A stretch of 64,000 nucleotides of DNA from Flavobacterium sp. N502536 (GCF_025947345.1 NZ_CP110011.1:2852001-2916000); one strand, 5' to 3'. Positions 1-9,789 are shown, counted from the stretch's first letter. Numbers and translations: made by a program. Notes: a model not told the origin generated them from the letters alone.

Positions 1-569
1 ATGACGGTTACACTATAAAATACCATTATATTGACGATTTAATCTCAAAAACGGAGGAATTCGGAACAGATAAAGCACTTCAATCGACTACTGAGTATAG
101 CTATTCTGCAGGAAAATTAGCTTCTGAAACTGTAAAAAATACAGGGGCGACTCAATATTATAAAACAAAATATACACATAATGGAGACGGTAGCGTTTCT
201 TTTGCAGAGTTTTATATTAATGCAAAAACAGGAGTTGAAGAAGAAGGTGGAAAGATTGGAAAATATACCTACAAAGACGGTAACTTAGTGAAATACGAGA
301 GCTCTTTCTATGGTAAACCAAACTCTACTTATACTTACGAATATGATTCAAAAAAGAATCCTACTGCTAATGTTGCGGGGATTAAACTTTTGTTAGGTAT
401 GGAAGAAAGTGCTTCGGCTAATAATGTTGTTAAAATAACAGGTACTTCATCAACGTCAACTTTTGTTAGTACTTTCTCTTATCTTTACAACGATAGTAAT
501 TTCCCAACTGAGAAAAAACAATTTGGAAATGGCGGTGCATTAAACGAGACAGCGCAGTACACATACTAA
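1..569 (+). CDS. Unrecognised protein, C-terminal part only (truncated by window edge)
   Basis: The frame is open from base 3 to the TAA at 567-569, so about 188 C-terminal residues are visible and the start lies outside the window. The sequence is rich in Tyr, Lys, Asn and Gly with recurrent short beta-strand-like phrases such as YTYKDGNLVKYES and YTYEYDSKKNP. These resemble the repeated strands of Bacteroidota secreted proteins related to YD-repeat or DUF4595-like proteins. I do not recognise a catalytic motif. An internal ATG-less restart near 288 is only an internal residue of the same frame. A terminator follows directly. Function unknown. Confidence 0.6.
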   Translation, partial: DGYTIKYHYIDDLISKTEEFGTDKALQSTTEYSYSAGKLASETVKNTGATQYYKTKYTHNGDGSVSFAEFYINAKTGVEEEGGKIGKYTYKDGNLVKYESSFYGKPNSTYTYEYDSKKNPTANVAGIKLLLGMEESASANNVVKITGTSSTSTFVSTFSYLYNDSNFPTEKKQFGNGGALNETAQYTY

Positions 570-593
570 AAAGCAGTTTTTAGAATTTAAATG

Positions 594-626
594 AAAAACC
601 AAATACTTCTGTATTTGGTTTTTTTA
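594..626 (+). terminator. Intrinsic terminator after the first gene
   Basis: An 11-bp stem (AAACCAAATAC / GTATTTGGTTT) with a 4-nt loop is followed by a run of T. It lies about 27 nt after the stop at 569. Confidence 0.75.
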
Positions 627-666
627 TTGCTGAAAATTGGTGAAATTCGTGTTCAAATTAAATGTC

Positions 667-1623
667 ATGCAATTCAGAACCCAAATTCCAATTTCTAAAA
701 CCAATAATCCAATCGATTATACTTCGAAAGTAATGGCGATAGGGTCTTGCTTTGCAGAGAATATGGCGGAGAAATTTGATTACTTCAAGTTTCAAAATGC
801 CACAAATCCGTTTGGGATTATCTTTAATCCGGTTTCAATTGAGAAGATAATCAGCCGGGTAGTAAAACAGGAAGCATACACCGAAAAAGATGTTTTTTTT
901 CATAACGAACGCTGGCATTGTTTTGAGGTACATTCGGATTTAAGCCATTCGGACCGACAGGAATTACTGGAAACCTTAAACAAAACCGTTTCAGAAACGG
1001 CCAGACAACTACAGGAAGCGTCACATATCATTATCACCTACGGAACTTCGTGGGTTTACCGGAATTTAGAAAGCGATCAGATTGTGGCCAATTGCCATAA
1101 AGTACCTCAAAAACAATTCGCAAAAGAGCTGCTATCGGTTGACGTAATTCAAAAAAGCATCCAGAATACAATAGATTTGATTCAGGTTTTAAATCCGAAT
1201 GTAAATTTCGTTTTTACCGTTTCTCCTGTCCGACATATCAAAGATGGTTTTGCCGAAAATCAACTGAGCAAAGCACATTTATTTGCAGGACTTCACCACA
1301 ATCTGCAAGCTACAATTTACAATCAAAAACCAGGATATTTTCCGTCTTACGAAATTATGATGGACGAACTTCGGGATTATCGTTTTTATGCCGAAGATAT
1401 GCTGCATCCCAACGCTGTAGCAATTGATTATATCTGGCAGCGATTCAGCGAAAATTATATTGCCGAAAACAGTATTTCGACCATGAAAGAGGTAGATGAA
1501 ATTCAGAAAAGCCTGCGTCATCGAAGCTTCAATCCCGAGTCTGAACAACATCAGAAATTCTTAGCCAAACTGCATCAAAAAGCAGAACGTCTGAATGCTA
1601 AATTTTCTCATATCAGGTTTTAA
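667..1623 (+). CDS. GSCFA domain-containing protein
   Basis: A 318-residue protein that carries the family-naming motif G26-S27-C28-F-A near its N-terminus (MAIGSCFAENM), followed by the FQNATNPFGIIFNP and SPVRHIKDG segments typical of GSCFA proteins. The family is a conserved Bacteroidota group thought to be related to SGNH/GDSL hydrolases. Its substrate is not known to me and no signal peptide is visible. The frame extends upstream to a TTG at 637, but that stretch directly abuts the preceding terminator and encodes no conserved residues, so the ATG at 667 is preferred. The gene stands alone between a terminator and a convergent operon. Confidence 0.85.
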   Translation: MQFRTQIPISKTNNPIDYTSKVMAIGSCFAENMAEKFDYFKFQNATNPFGIIFNPVSIEKIISRVVKQEAYTEKDVFFHNERWHCFEVHSDLSHSDRQELLETLNKTVSETARQLQEASHIIITYGTSWVYRNLESDQIVANCHKVPQKQFAKELLSVDVIQKSIQNTIDLIQVLNPNVNFVFTVSPVRHIKDGFAENQLSKAHLFAGLHHNLQATIYNQKPGYFPSYEIMMDELRDYRFYAEDMLHPNAVAIDYIWQRFSENYIAENSISTMKEVDEIQKSLRHRSFNPESEQHQKFLAKLHQKAERLNAKFSHIRF

Positions 1624-1738
1624 ATCCTGATTTTATATTTTAAAACAGGCCAAATAAATAAACCGGAAAAACGAAATCGCAGGAAATACAAAGTTTAAAC
1701 GAAACGTTGTATCACCCGCGATTTAGCACAGTTGTTTT

Positions 1739-3676
1739 TTACAGTGCTGAAATAATAAATTCACTTCTTCTGTTCATCTGATGCTCTTCTTCTGTACATT
1801 TTACATTATCAGAACAGTGGTTCACAAGCTGTGTTTCACCATAACCTTTGCCGGTTAATCTGTTTTTATCCACCCCATTTTTAACCAGCCAGTCTATAGT
1901 AGATTTAGCTCTTTTATCAGATAACAGCTGATTGTATTGATGCGTATGACGGCTGTCTGTATGCGAGCGAATGTCTAATTTCATTTTAGGATACTGGTTC
2001 AGTACATCCAGAATTTTTTCAAGGTCTAAAGCGGCTTCTTTTCCAATATTGGATTTGTCTAAATCGAAATAAATCATTTTGATACCAAAACATTTACCTA
2101 AATCATCTCCGACGGTTACGATGTAACGGGACTTTTCAAGTGCAATCGGTAAATTGGTTTTTGAGCGGTCTTTTGACAGCACTATTCTTTGCTCCCAGGT
2201 GGTGTAGTTTTCTTTCTTGGCCCTGATGTAGTACGGAACATCCGTATCTAAAATGAAACTATAGTTTCCTTTTTTATCAGAGTAGGTAGAATCTTTTACG
2301 TTCAGGTCATGATCGTACAGGATAAGTTTGGCATTTGGCAAAACTTCATCAGTTTCCAGATCAGTTACAACGCCATACAATTCGTGAGCCGTATTTAATC
2401 TTTGTGTTTCTAAAAATTTATAAATATCATCTGATCCTTGCCCGCTTTTTCTGTTCGACGAGAAAAAACCTCTTCGTGATTTGGCGTCGATAATATAGGC
2501 AAAATCATCATTAGGAGAATTGATATCCCCTCCTAAATTTTGAATATTACTCACACCGCTATCGCTAATTTTTCCAACAAAAACATCTAAGCCGCCAAGT
2601 CCGGGATGTCCGTCTGAAGCAAAATAAATTTCATTGTCATCGGTTACAAAAGGAAATGTTTCCTTTCCTTCAGTATTGATTCCGGGGCCTAAATTTTGAG
2701 GCGGACTGTATCCTCCATTGCCAAGAATTTTGACCATGTAAATATCAGATTGTCCTATTGTTCCCGGCATATCTGACGCAAAATATAAGGTTTTTTCATC
2801 CGGGCTGAGAACAGGATGTGCAGTACTGTATTCATTGCTGTTAAAAGGTAATTCTACAATATTGCTCCACTCATTTTTTTTATCAAGAGTAGCTTTGTAT
2901 ATTTTTATGAAGGTAATTTTTTGTTCGTTTTTTCCTTTTTTTCCATCAATATAATTATTGCGTGTAAAATAAATAGTTGTCCCGTCTTTTGTAAAAGCGG
3001 GGGATGACTCGTGGAATTTGCTGTTGATTTTTGACTTTATTTTTTTGGGTGTACCAGGGTTAAAATCTTTATCCAGATCAGCTTCATAGAGATTGGTAAA
3101 ATTTTCCCCCGTCCATTTATGTCTTTGTTGCCCCAGTCTTCCCGTATCTCTTGCTGTGGTAAAAACAATTTTGTTTTGGAAAAACGCTGTTCCATAATCC
3201 GAATATTTACTGTTTATCCCAGCGTTTTCAATCGTGTAGCGTCCGGAATTGGCTTTAATCAGATCCAGATAGTTTTCATTTTTTTTGTACAGCTTGCCTC
3301 TGCTGTCATTTTTTGACTTCTGATTGAATAAATCAAGCATCTGATTGGCTTTCTCTGTGCGGTTTGTTGATTTTAACGATTGTGCATATCGGTAATAATA
3401 TTCAGGTTCCACATCGCTAGTCACCGCAAATAATTCGTCATACCATTTTGCCGCTTTATCAAATTCAGCATTAAAGTAAAAAGAGTTACCCAGTTTTTTG
3501 AACATATCTGCAGATTTATAGCCTTTTGAGGCCACTCTTTCGTAGGTTTTAATGGCATCAACATAGGCATAGTTGGCATATTGTTTGTCAGCCGTGGCTA
3601 TTTTATTGCTTTGCGAATAGAGGTGTAATGAAAACAAACTTATTAGCAATATATAAAAGGGCATATAATTTTTCAT
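1739..3676 (-). CDS. OmpA family protein with TPR and PD40 beta-propeller (T9SS-associated, PorE-like)
   Basis: 645 residues. There is a signal peptide (about 1-21), TPR-like helices (about 22-140) and a WD40-like PD40 beta-propeller (about 150-415, with repeats such as SSPAFTKDGTTIYFTRN and HPVLSPDEKTLYFASD). A carboxypeptidase-regulatory-like beta-sandwich follows (about 430-515). The C-terminal OmpA peptidoglycan-binding domain (about 535-645) has IYFDLDKSNIG and NRRSEFIIS. This architecture matches the T9SS-linked PorE family. It is the last gene of a leftward trio: 11 nt separate it from the SprF-like gene and it follows a type B sorted protein. It likely sits in the periplasm and anchors an outer membrane assembly to peptidoglycan. 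The role in secretion of its partner is inferred from context. Confidence 0.9.
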   Translation of the reverse strand: MKNYMPFYILLISLFSLHLYSQSNKIATADKQYANYAYVDAIKTYERVASKGYKSADMFKKLGNSFYFNAEFDKAAKWYDELFAVTSDVEPEYYYRYAQSLKSTNRTEKANQMLDLFNQKSKNDSRGKLYKKNENYLDLIKANSGRYTIENAGINSKYSDYGTAFFQNKIVFTTARDTGRLGQQRHKWTGENFTNLYEADLDKDFNPGTPKKIKSKINSKFHESSPAFTKDGTTIYFTRNNYIDGKKGKNEQKITFIKIYKATLDKKNEWSNIVELPFNSNEYSTAHPVLSPDEKTLYFASDMPGTIGQSDIYMVKILGNGGYSPPQNLGPGINTEGKETFPFVTDDNEIYFASDGHPGLGGLDVFVGKISDSGVSNIQNLGGDINSPNDDFAYIIDAKSRRGFFSSNRKSGQGSDDIYKFLETQRLNTAHELYGVVTDLETDEVLPNAKLILYDHDLNVKDSTYSDKKGNYSFILDTDVPYYIRAKKENYTTWEQRIVLSKDRSKTNLPIALEKSRYIVTVGDDLGKCFGIKMIYFDLDKSNIGKEAALDLEKILDVLNQYPKMKLDIRSHTDSRHTHQYNQLLSDKRAKSTIDWLVKNGVDKNRLTGKGYGETQLVNHCSDNVKCTEEEHQMNRRSEFIISAL

Positions 3677-3687
3677 AATAAATAATT

Positions 3688-4611
3688 TTAAAAGAAACGA
3701 GGAGTTGTCATTTTACTTTGTTTTCGGGTAAACTCAAAACGCAGGAATACTTCATGTGAACCATTACTGTAATTGTTTAGTTTTGTCGATTCAAGATCAT
3801 AACCGTAACCGATGTACATACCATCTGAAACCTGAAAACCGACCATGGTACTAAAAGCGGCATCCCATCGGTAGGCGAGTCCAACCATAAATTTATCGTT
3901 GAACATAAAATTGGCCGAAGCATCCACCTGCAGCGGAGCACCCTGTACTAGTTTTGCAAGCACTGCGGGTTTGAATTTTATGTTATTGTAAGGACTTAAA
4001 TTGAATACGTATCCTCCCATTAAGTAGTAGTTGATTCTATTTTTGAATATGGCCACTTCATTATCATCATAATAATTGGTCTCTATAAAATCCGGTACCG
4101 ACAAACCGATGTAAGCCTTGTCAGAATGCCAATAGACTCCGGCTCCGATATTTGGAGAGATGACGTTGTTTAAATTTTGTAAATGCGGATCGTTCAAATC
4201 TGCGGGATTGAGTTTGCTGGTGTCCAGATTAAAAAGACTGACAGTTCCTTTAAGACCGAATGAAAGTTTAAAATTGTCTGAAGTCTGAACCGTATAGGAA
4301 AAGTCTGTTGAAAAAGAGTTTTTATCAGAGGCACCAATTTTGTCATTTACAAGAGAAACACCCACACCTAAATTACTATTGTTTATAGGGGAGTTAATTG
4401 AAAAAGTGCTGGTTTTCGGAGCTCCTTCAAGACCAATCCATTGTGCCCGATACAGTCCAAAAGTACTCAGTACCCCTCTCGATCCCGCATAAGCAGGATT
4501 GATATTTATGGTATTGTACATGTATTGTGTGTATTGAGCATTTTGTTGAGCGGCAATATTTATGATATTAAAAAGCAATAAGAACCTTAAAAAAATTAAA
4601 TTTTTTTTCAT
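3688..4611 (-). CDS. PorP/SprF family type IX secretion membrane protein
   Basis: 307 residues with a signal peptide (MKKNLIFLRFLLLFNIINIAAQQ) and then the family hallmark QNAQYTQYMYNTININPAYAGSRG. The body has outer-membrane beta-strand character and ends in a beta strand (EVFLRFEFTRKQ). In Flavobacterium johnsoniae SprF is needed for export and attachment of the adhesin SprB, and paralogs pair with other type B CTD proteins. Here it lies directly after such a protein. The frame is open upstream to 4698, which would overlap the upstream gene, but the signal peptide begins at the ATG at 4611, so this start is chosen. Confidence 0.92.
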   Translation of the reverse strand: MKKNLIFLRFLLLFNIINIAAQQNAQYTQYMYNTININPAYAGSRGVLSTFGLYRAQWIGLEGAPKTSTFSINSPINNSNLGVGVSLVNDKIGASDKNSFSTDFSYTVQTSDNFKLSFGLKGTVSLFNLDTSKLNPADLNDPHLQNLNNVISPNIGAGVYWHSDKAYIGLSVPDFIETNYYDDNEVAIFKNRINYYLMGGYVFNLSPYNNIKFKPAVLAKLVQGAPLQVDASANFMFNDKFMVGLAYRWDAAFSTMVGFQVSDGMYIGYGYDLESTKLNNYSNGSHEVFLRFEFTRKQSKMTTPRFF

Positions 4612-4669
4612 TTGTATCTTTATTTTTGGTGAAACTTCTTTGCGAATGGATGTTGAAATCCTCTGTGTT

Positions 4670-7600
4670 TTATCTGAAAGTAAGATGTAAGTATCCACTT
4701 TTTTCCGTCATCAGCGCGCCGTTTCCATAGGAGAGCACATAAAAATAGGTCCCCGGAGGTAATCCTTCATGTTTGTTTACGGTTGCTCTGCCTTCAGAAA
4801 TCCCGCGAAAGAAATTATTATTTGCACCATAATTATGAGTTTCAAATACTTTGACTCCCCAGGAATTGTATATTGTTACTGTATTGTTTGGGAACCGTTC
4901 GAGACCTCTAATCTCGAAGTAATCGTTTCGGCCGTCTCCATTTGGGGAAACCATATTGAAAACAATTACTTCCGGATTTATAATACCGGCCTGAGCTTTA
5001 TTATTATGCGGATTGCGATCTTCCGGAGTTGAATTTTCCAGAAAAACAATGTTCAGGTAATTTCCTGTTGATTTTACTTTTGCTGTTATAGTCAATGTTT
5101 CCGTTTGTTTGCCTGACAGGTTGGGTAAATTCCATATTCCGGTTGTTACATTATAATCTCCGGAAGAAGTTTTAGACGAGGTATAAATGTATCCTGACGG
5201 AAGTATATCTCTAATTTGAACATCGTTGAAATTATTTGTTCCCAGATTTTCAGCAGCTATGGTAAATACAATCTGTTGGCCGATGTTTGCCATTGGATCG
5301 TTTATGGTTTTCTTTAACGCAATATCTCCATCAAAATCTCCATCGGGTTTTGAACACGATACTACATCTATAGAAAAATGAATAATTACAAGAGGGTCGC
5401 ATTTCGTTTCATCAATATAATTGACTTCTATAGAACCCTTTCCTATATGATTCCACAAAACCGTTACAAAATCATCTGATGGGTGGCCTCCATTTACGAT
5501 AGTCCCTTCTTTTGAAACGTGCCAATTGTAAGAAGACATTCCGGGAACAGTATTGTAGGTTACTTTTTCAGTGACACAGGTTGATGCATGCCAATCAGGC
5601 TCCTTATTAGGGAGATTATTTTTAACAATTGCAGTAACGGCCAAACGGTTGGTACTCTCACAGGTACCAGACTTTGCAGCTCCGTAATAGGTTTTACCAT
5701 CAATTAGTAGTGTCGTGGATGGAATGATATTTCCTCCTGTAGGTGCATCATACCAGATAATACCGGTTCCTGAAGCTGCTAAATCAGCGACTGTGGCCTT
5801 ATCGGCGCAAAAATGCTGTGTGGTTGTACCAGTTGGTGTTTTTGGATCACTAATGCTAACAGTTACGGCCAAACGGTTGGTACTCTCACATGTACCAGAT
5901 TTTGCAGCTCCGTAATAAGTTTTACCGTCAATTAGTAATGTTGTGGATGGAATGATATTTCCAGCTGTTGATGCATCATACCAGATAATACCGGTTCCGG
6001 AAGCTACTAAATTAGCTACTGTAGCCTTAACAGCAGCGCAGAATTGTTGTGTAGCAGCACCAGTTGGTGTTTTTGGATCACTAATGCTAACAGTAACGGC
6101 CAAACGGTTGGTACTCTCACAGGTACCTGACTTTACAGTTCCGTAATAGGTTTTACCATCAATTAATAGTGTAGTGGATGGAATGATAGTTCCAGCTGTT
6201 GATGCATCGTACCAAATAATACCGGTTCCAGAGGCTGCTAAATCAGCTACTGTAGCCTTAGTGGCAGTACAGAATTGTTGTGTAGCAGCGCCAGTTGGTG
6301 TTTTTGGATCAGTAATACTAACGGTTACGGCCAAACGGTTGGTACTCTCACATGTACCAGATTTTGCAGTTCCGTAATAGGTTTTACCGTCAATTAGTAG
6401 TGTTGCGGATGGAATGATATTTCCACCTGTTACTGCATCGTACCAAATAATACCGGTTCCCGAAGCTGCTAGATCCCCTACTGTAGCCTTAACGGCAGTA
6501 CAGAATTGTTGTGTAGCAGCGCCAGTTGGTGTTTTTGGATCACTAATACTAACGGTTACGGCCAAACGGTCGGTACTCTCACATGTACCCGACTTTACAG
6601 CTCCGTAATAGGTTTTACCATCAATTAATAGTGTTGCGGATGGAATAATATTTCCTCCTGTTAATGCATCATACCAGATAACATCGGTTTCTGTGGTCAT
6701 TAAATCCCCTACTGTAGCCTTAGCTGCAGCGCAGAATTGCTGTGTAGCGTTTCCTGTCGGGGTAGAAAGGCCTCCAAGTCTAACGTTGACAGATTCTGTA
6801 AAATAACATCCACCTAAAGAACTAATTTCTACTTTGTAGGTGCCAATTTGTGCAGCCGTCACATTATTGATATTCAATTCTGCGGCATCAATTTGAGTAC
6901 CATCAGGCAAGGTCCACTTTATAGAATTTACCGGTCCAATTTGTATCACAGACAATTTGATGTTTCCTCCGATACAAACGGTAGTCTCTCCGCTTATTAG
7001 CTTTGAAAATGAACTTCTTAAAATCAGAGGCTGCAGGACTTCATAGCAGGTTGTTTTTGCTTTTACGATATAATTCCCTGCTGACAGCCCTCTAAATATA
7101 GGATCTGTTTGTCCGGTTGACGGAAAATCGGTATCCGTTTCTTTTTTTATAAAATAAGTGACTGCTTCAGTGACCTGATCTACTTTGACATGAAGTTCCC
7201 CTGTAGCATTTCCTGAACAGACAATTCCGCCTGATTTAGATAAATCAAAAACAGGAAAGTTGGGCGTAACCTTTAGGGCAGCGGTCGAAGTATTTTCCCA
7301 TAATTGATTTTTGTTCAAAATACCCATTACAACACGTCGCGATAAACCGATTTCATAGTTCCCGGACACATCCGGTTCAAAAGAAAAGTTGAAAACTCCG
7401 GTTCTTAACATAGTAGCGTTACCGGGAATGCTTAAACGACTGGCACCGGGAGGTACAGTAAGAAATCCCAGATCGATAAAATCAATTCCGTAGAGCCTTC
7501 TTAAATGATCGTCCATGGCTGTTTTGCCAACACCGGAAACCTGTACCGTTACATTCTTGATATAGCGGTCGCACACACTGGGCGAGGGTACAGCGCTAAC

Positions 7601-9256
7601 CTTAGTGATTTCAATTTTGGTGAAATAACTGTCTAAAACAACGTCAAAGACTTCGTTAAAACATCCGGAATCCTGGATTCTTATAACATAGGTCCCCGGC
7701 AGTAACTGGTTTCCCAGTCCAATTACGGAACCTTTTGTTATAGCCAATGGAGAGGGACCGCTTACAAGGCTTACGGTAACATCACCCTGTAATCCTACAA
7801 AGCCCGGAGTAGCCATGGGAGGGTATACCGCCAGTGCCGATCTGCCAAAGAATTTACCGCTTGGCCCTGTGAAAAATTGTACTTTGGCTCTTATATCCTT
7901 ATCCGGAGAAAAGTAGTTAGGATCGATAAAAACATTTTTTGGGTCGGTAATATCCGTTTTTACAGGCGATGTGTTTGACGTTCTGTTGAAAAAAGTGTAC
8001 GCTGTTGTTTCGATTCCGGTATGATCCGTTACTTTTATAGTGTAGTTTTTACCAATATCGAGTTTACAGACTACCAAACTGTTTATAGCTGTAATTGTAT
8101 AAGTATTTTTGATACCGGTACTGTTGTCAGTTACTTCTACAGCATAGGGAAGACATCCTCCCTGATCTTTAGGCACGTTTTTTAGTAAAACCTGTCCGGT
8201 ATCATTACAATTGTTATTTAGAGGATCATCTTCTATACTAAATTCAAAATTGGTAAAAGGTCTTGGGATTCCAATAGAAGAGGCACCATAATCCAATTCA
8301 ACGGTTTTGGTCAGATTACAATAAGTGGCACTCAGACGGACAATTCCCCACTTAGAGCGGTCAGAAGGCAGCGGAAAAGATTGACGAACCTGATTATACG
8401 TCAAATTATCGTAGACATTCCAGCCTGATCCATTCTGAATTTCAAGTTTATAAATATAGTTTTGAGTTCCTGAAAAACGGGGAGAGATTAAAGGGTTAAT
8501 ATGAGCCCCACCAGTGGCTACAGCCAGTAATCCGTTAGGAAGTGAAGCACTGCTAATGCCCGAACAGACATTTCCGGGAATGTTATAGACAAGATCAACG
8601 TTGCCGATTTCTCCTTTTTCAAGAATAATATCATTGGCTTTCAGTGTCACATTGGGTGCTAGATTTACTATGGTGGGAGGCGAAATAACAGTACCGCAAT
8701 TATCGGTGGCTCTGACTTTGTAAGAGCCGCTGGGCATACCTTTTAGCAACGAATAGCCGCTGGAGGTTTGTATATTTTGCACAATACTGTTATCGGAAGC
8801 GTTAAGTAAGGCAATGGTGTAAGGAGGATTACCATTGTTTATGGTAATGCCTATGCTGCCTAAAGGATTGGGTTCTGATGCACAATAGGTGTAATTTTCT
8901 GCGTCAAAACGTGTAATACTTGGTGAAACAGAAGAATAGCTGCTGCCTACTTTTATGGTAGTGGCAGCTTTTATAAAAATATTGTTTTCGTAATAACCAT
9001 AAAAATAATCTCCCGGTTCTAAATGCGTAATCAGAGAAACCGAAGAAGCAATAATATTAGCCGGATCATAAGGAGATTTTACAACAGCATAGACCAGAGG
9101 CTGAGAAACATTTTTAACTGTGATCGAAATTGTACCATCGGCTCTACCATCACCAGTACAGGAAGCATCAGTTGCAACAGCAGAAATTTCCGCTTGGGCA
9201 ACTGCGCCAAAAGGCAGTAAATAGAAAAGCGCAACGATTAATTTTAGTGGCTTCAT
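4670..9256 (-). CDS. Large secreted repeat protein with T9SS type B (gliding-motility) sorting domain
   Basis: 1528 residues: signal peptide (MKPLKLIVALFYLLPFGAVAQ), a long Cys-containing beta-rich region with SprB/PKD-like segments, then five tandem repeats of 76-77 residues (about 821-1205). Each repeat has TPTGAATQQFC...IIWYDA...LLIDGKTYYG...SGTCES and resembles Ig-like domains with a conserved Cys pair. After these come a DUF11-type domain (about 1305-1410; DILPSGYIYTSSK) and a C-terminal gliding-motility-associated CHU_C/type B sorting domain (about 1430-1528; SPNGDGRNDYFEIRG, VTIYNSWGVKVFE). It is probably exported by T9SS and attached to the surface through the SprF-like protein encoded next. 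The ligand is unknown; adhesin is an inference. Confidence 0.9.
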   Translation of the reverse strand: MKPLKLIVALFYLLPFGAVAQAEISAVATDASCTGDGRADGTISITVKNVSQPLVYAVVKSPYDPANIIASSVSLITHLEPGDYFYGYYENNIFIKAATTIKVGSSYSSVSPSITRFDAENYTYCASEPNPLGSIGITINNGNPPYTIALLNASDNSIVQNIQTSSGYSLLKGMPSGSYKVRATDNCGTVISPPTIVNLAPNVTLKANDIILEKGEIGNVDLVYNIPGNVCSGISSASLPNGLLAVATGGAHINPLISPRFSGTQNYIYKLEIQNGSGWNVYDNLTYNQVRQSFPLPSDRSKWGIVRLSATYCNLTKTVELDYGASSIGIPRPFTNFEFSIEDDPLNNNCNDTGQVLLKNVPKDQGGCLPYAVEVTDNSTGIKNTYTITAINSLVVCKLDIGKNYTIKVTDHTGIETTAYTFFNRTSNTSPVKTDITDPKNVFIDPNYFSPDKDIRAKVQFFTGPSGKFFGRSALAVYPPMATPGFVGLQGDVTVSLVSGPSPLAITKGSVIGLGNQLLPGTYVIRIQDSGCFNEVFDVVLDSYFTKIEITKVSAVPSPSVCDRYIKNVTVQVSGVGKTAMDDHLRRLYGIDFIDLGFLTVPPGASRLSIPGNATMLRTGVFNFSFEPDVSGNYEIGLSRRVVMGILNKNQLWENTSTAALKVTPNFPVFDLSKSGGIVCSGNATGELHVKVDQVTEAVTYFIKKETDTDFPSTGQTDPIFRGLSAGNYIVKAKTTCYEVLQPLILRSSFSKLISGETTVCIGGNIKLSVIQIGPVNSIKWTLPDGTQIDAAELNINNVTAAQIGTYKVEISSLGGCYFTESVNVRLGGLSTPTGNATQQFCAAAKATVGDLMTTETDVIWYDALTGGNIIPSATLLIDGKTYYGAVKSGTCESTDRLAVTVSISDPKTPTGAATQQFCTAVKATVGDLAASGTGIIWYDAVTGGNIIPSATLLIDGKTYYGTAKSGTCESTNRLAVTVSITDPKTPTGAATQQFCTATKATVADLAASGTGIIWYDASTAGTIIPSTTLLIDGKTYYGTVKSGTCESTNRLAVTVSISDPKTPTGAATQQFCAAVKATVANLVASGTGIIWYDASTAGNIIPSTTLLIDGKTYYGAAKSGTCESTNRLAVTVSISDPKTPTGTTTQHFCADKATVADLAASGTGIIWYDAPTGGNIIPSTTLLIDGKTYYGAAKSGTCESTNRLAVTAIVKNNLPNKEPDWHASTCVTEKVTYNTVPGMSSYNWHVSKEGTIVNGGHPSDDFVTVLWNHIGKGSIEVNYIDETKCDPLVIIHFSIDVVSCSKPDGDFDGDIALKKTINDPMANIGQQIVFTIAAENLGTNNFNDVQIRDILPSGYIYTSSKTSSGDYNVTTGIWNLPNLSGKQTETLTITAKVKSTGNYLNIVFLENSTPEDRNPHNNKAQAGIINPEVIVFNMVSPNGDGRNDYFEIRGLERFPNNTVTIYNSWGVKVFETHNYGANNNFFRGISEGRATVNKHEGLPPGTYFYVLSYGNGALMTEKSGYLHLTFR
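5641..6793 (-). repeat. Five tandem ~231-bp coding repeats
   Basis: The landmark CCAAACGGT(T/C)GGTACTCTCACA recurs at 5641, 5869, 6100, 6331 and 6562, giving periods of 228, 231, 231 and 231 bp. Copies are nearly identical at the DNA level, including silent positions, which points to recent duplication or gene conversion. One copy lacks a codon (FCADKATV instead of FCAAVKATV), which explains the 228-bp spacing. Confidence 0.95.
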
Positions 9257-9322
9257 AGTAAGTTCGTTAAATTAAGTTTTTGGATTTGGGTATGGTAAGT
9301 TTAGAGGGATGACAATTCAGAA

Positions 9323-9372
9323 GAAGGCATTAAAATTTCTTTTAACTCAATAATGAAATGTGTAATGCCTTC
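9323..9372 (-). repeat. Inverted repeat in the leader of the type B secreted protein gene
   Basis: GAAGGCATTA (9323-9332) pairs perfectly with TAATGCCTTC (9363-9372). An inner 5-bp stem (ATTTC / GAAAT) closes a 15-nt loop. It lies downstream of the candidate -7 element at 9415-9422 and so would fall in the 5' untranslated leader. Confidence 0.6.
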
Positions 9373-9414
9373 AAAGCTGAATTGATGAACATCATCCTTT
9401 ATCATAACTTACTG

Positions 9415-9422
9415 CAAAGGTA
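9415..9422 (-). promoter_or_regulatory. Candidate -7 promoter element for the T9SS trio
   Basis: The minus strand reads TACCTTTG, an exact match to the Bacteroidota consensus TAnnTTTG. A TTG at 9439-9441 is 16 nt upstream, slightly short of the usual spacing. It would give a leader of about 150 nt. Confidence 0.4.
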
Positions 9423-9789
9423 TTTAGGACAATCAAGACAAATAATTCATATTCAATAATTGGATTGTTAATGAAATAAGAGGTTATTTTAAGTAACAGT
9501 TGACAAGTATAAATACTCAAAAGACCGTAGATTTGTGTACAAAACAAAAAAATTAAAAAGACGAGAAGAGGTCTGTCTGATTGTGTTTAGAAATCTAAAT
9601 TTTAGAGAAAAGTAACGATGACAGCCTTTTAATCTGACGTTGATAAGTGTGAAGTTTTTGGTTTCTAAAGGTTGTGTTTTTTGTGTACACCTTCGTACCT
9701 TCATGGCTGGAGAAAAGTAAGAAAACAATTATTTGTCTCTAAATTTTAGAATAATTGCAGGTAATTGTGTAAATTGTTAAAGTTTAAAT

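Noticed and set aside
637..666. Upstream TTG start for the GSCFA gene
   Set aside because: The added residues lie next to the preceding terminator and are not part of the family N-terminus; ATG at 667 fits better.
5715..6608. Four similar rightward open frames of about 65 residues each
   Set aside because: They are antisense shadows of the five coding repeats in the leftward type B secreted protein and recur only because the DNA repeats.
9489..9728. A 79-codon leftward open frame in the 597-bp intergenic region
   Set aside because: No recognisable domain or signal, odd composition (Arg/Phe/Thr mix) and no promoter element nearby; best treated as chance.
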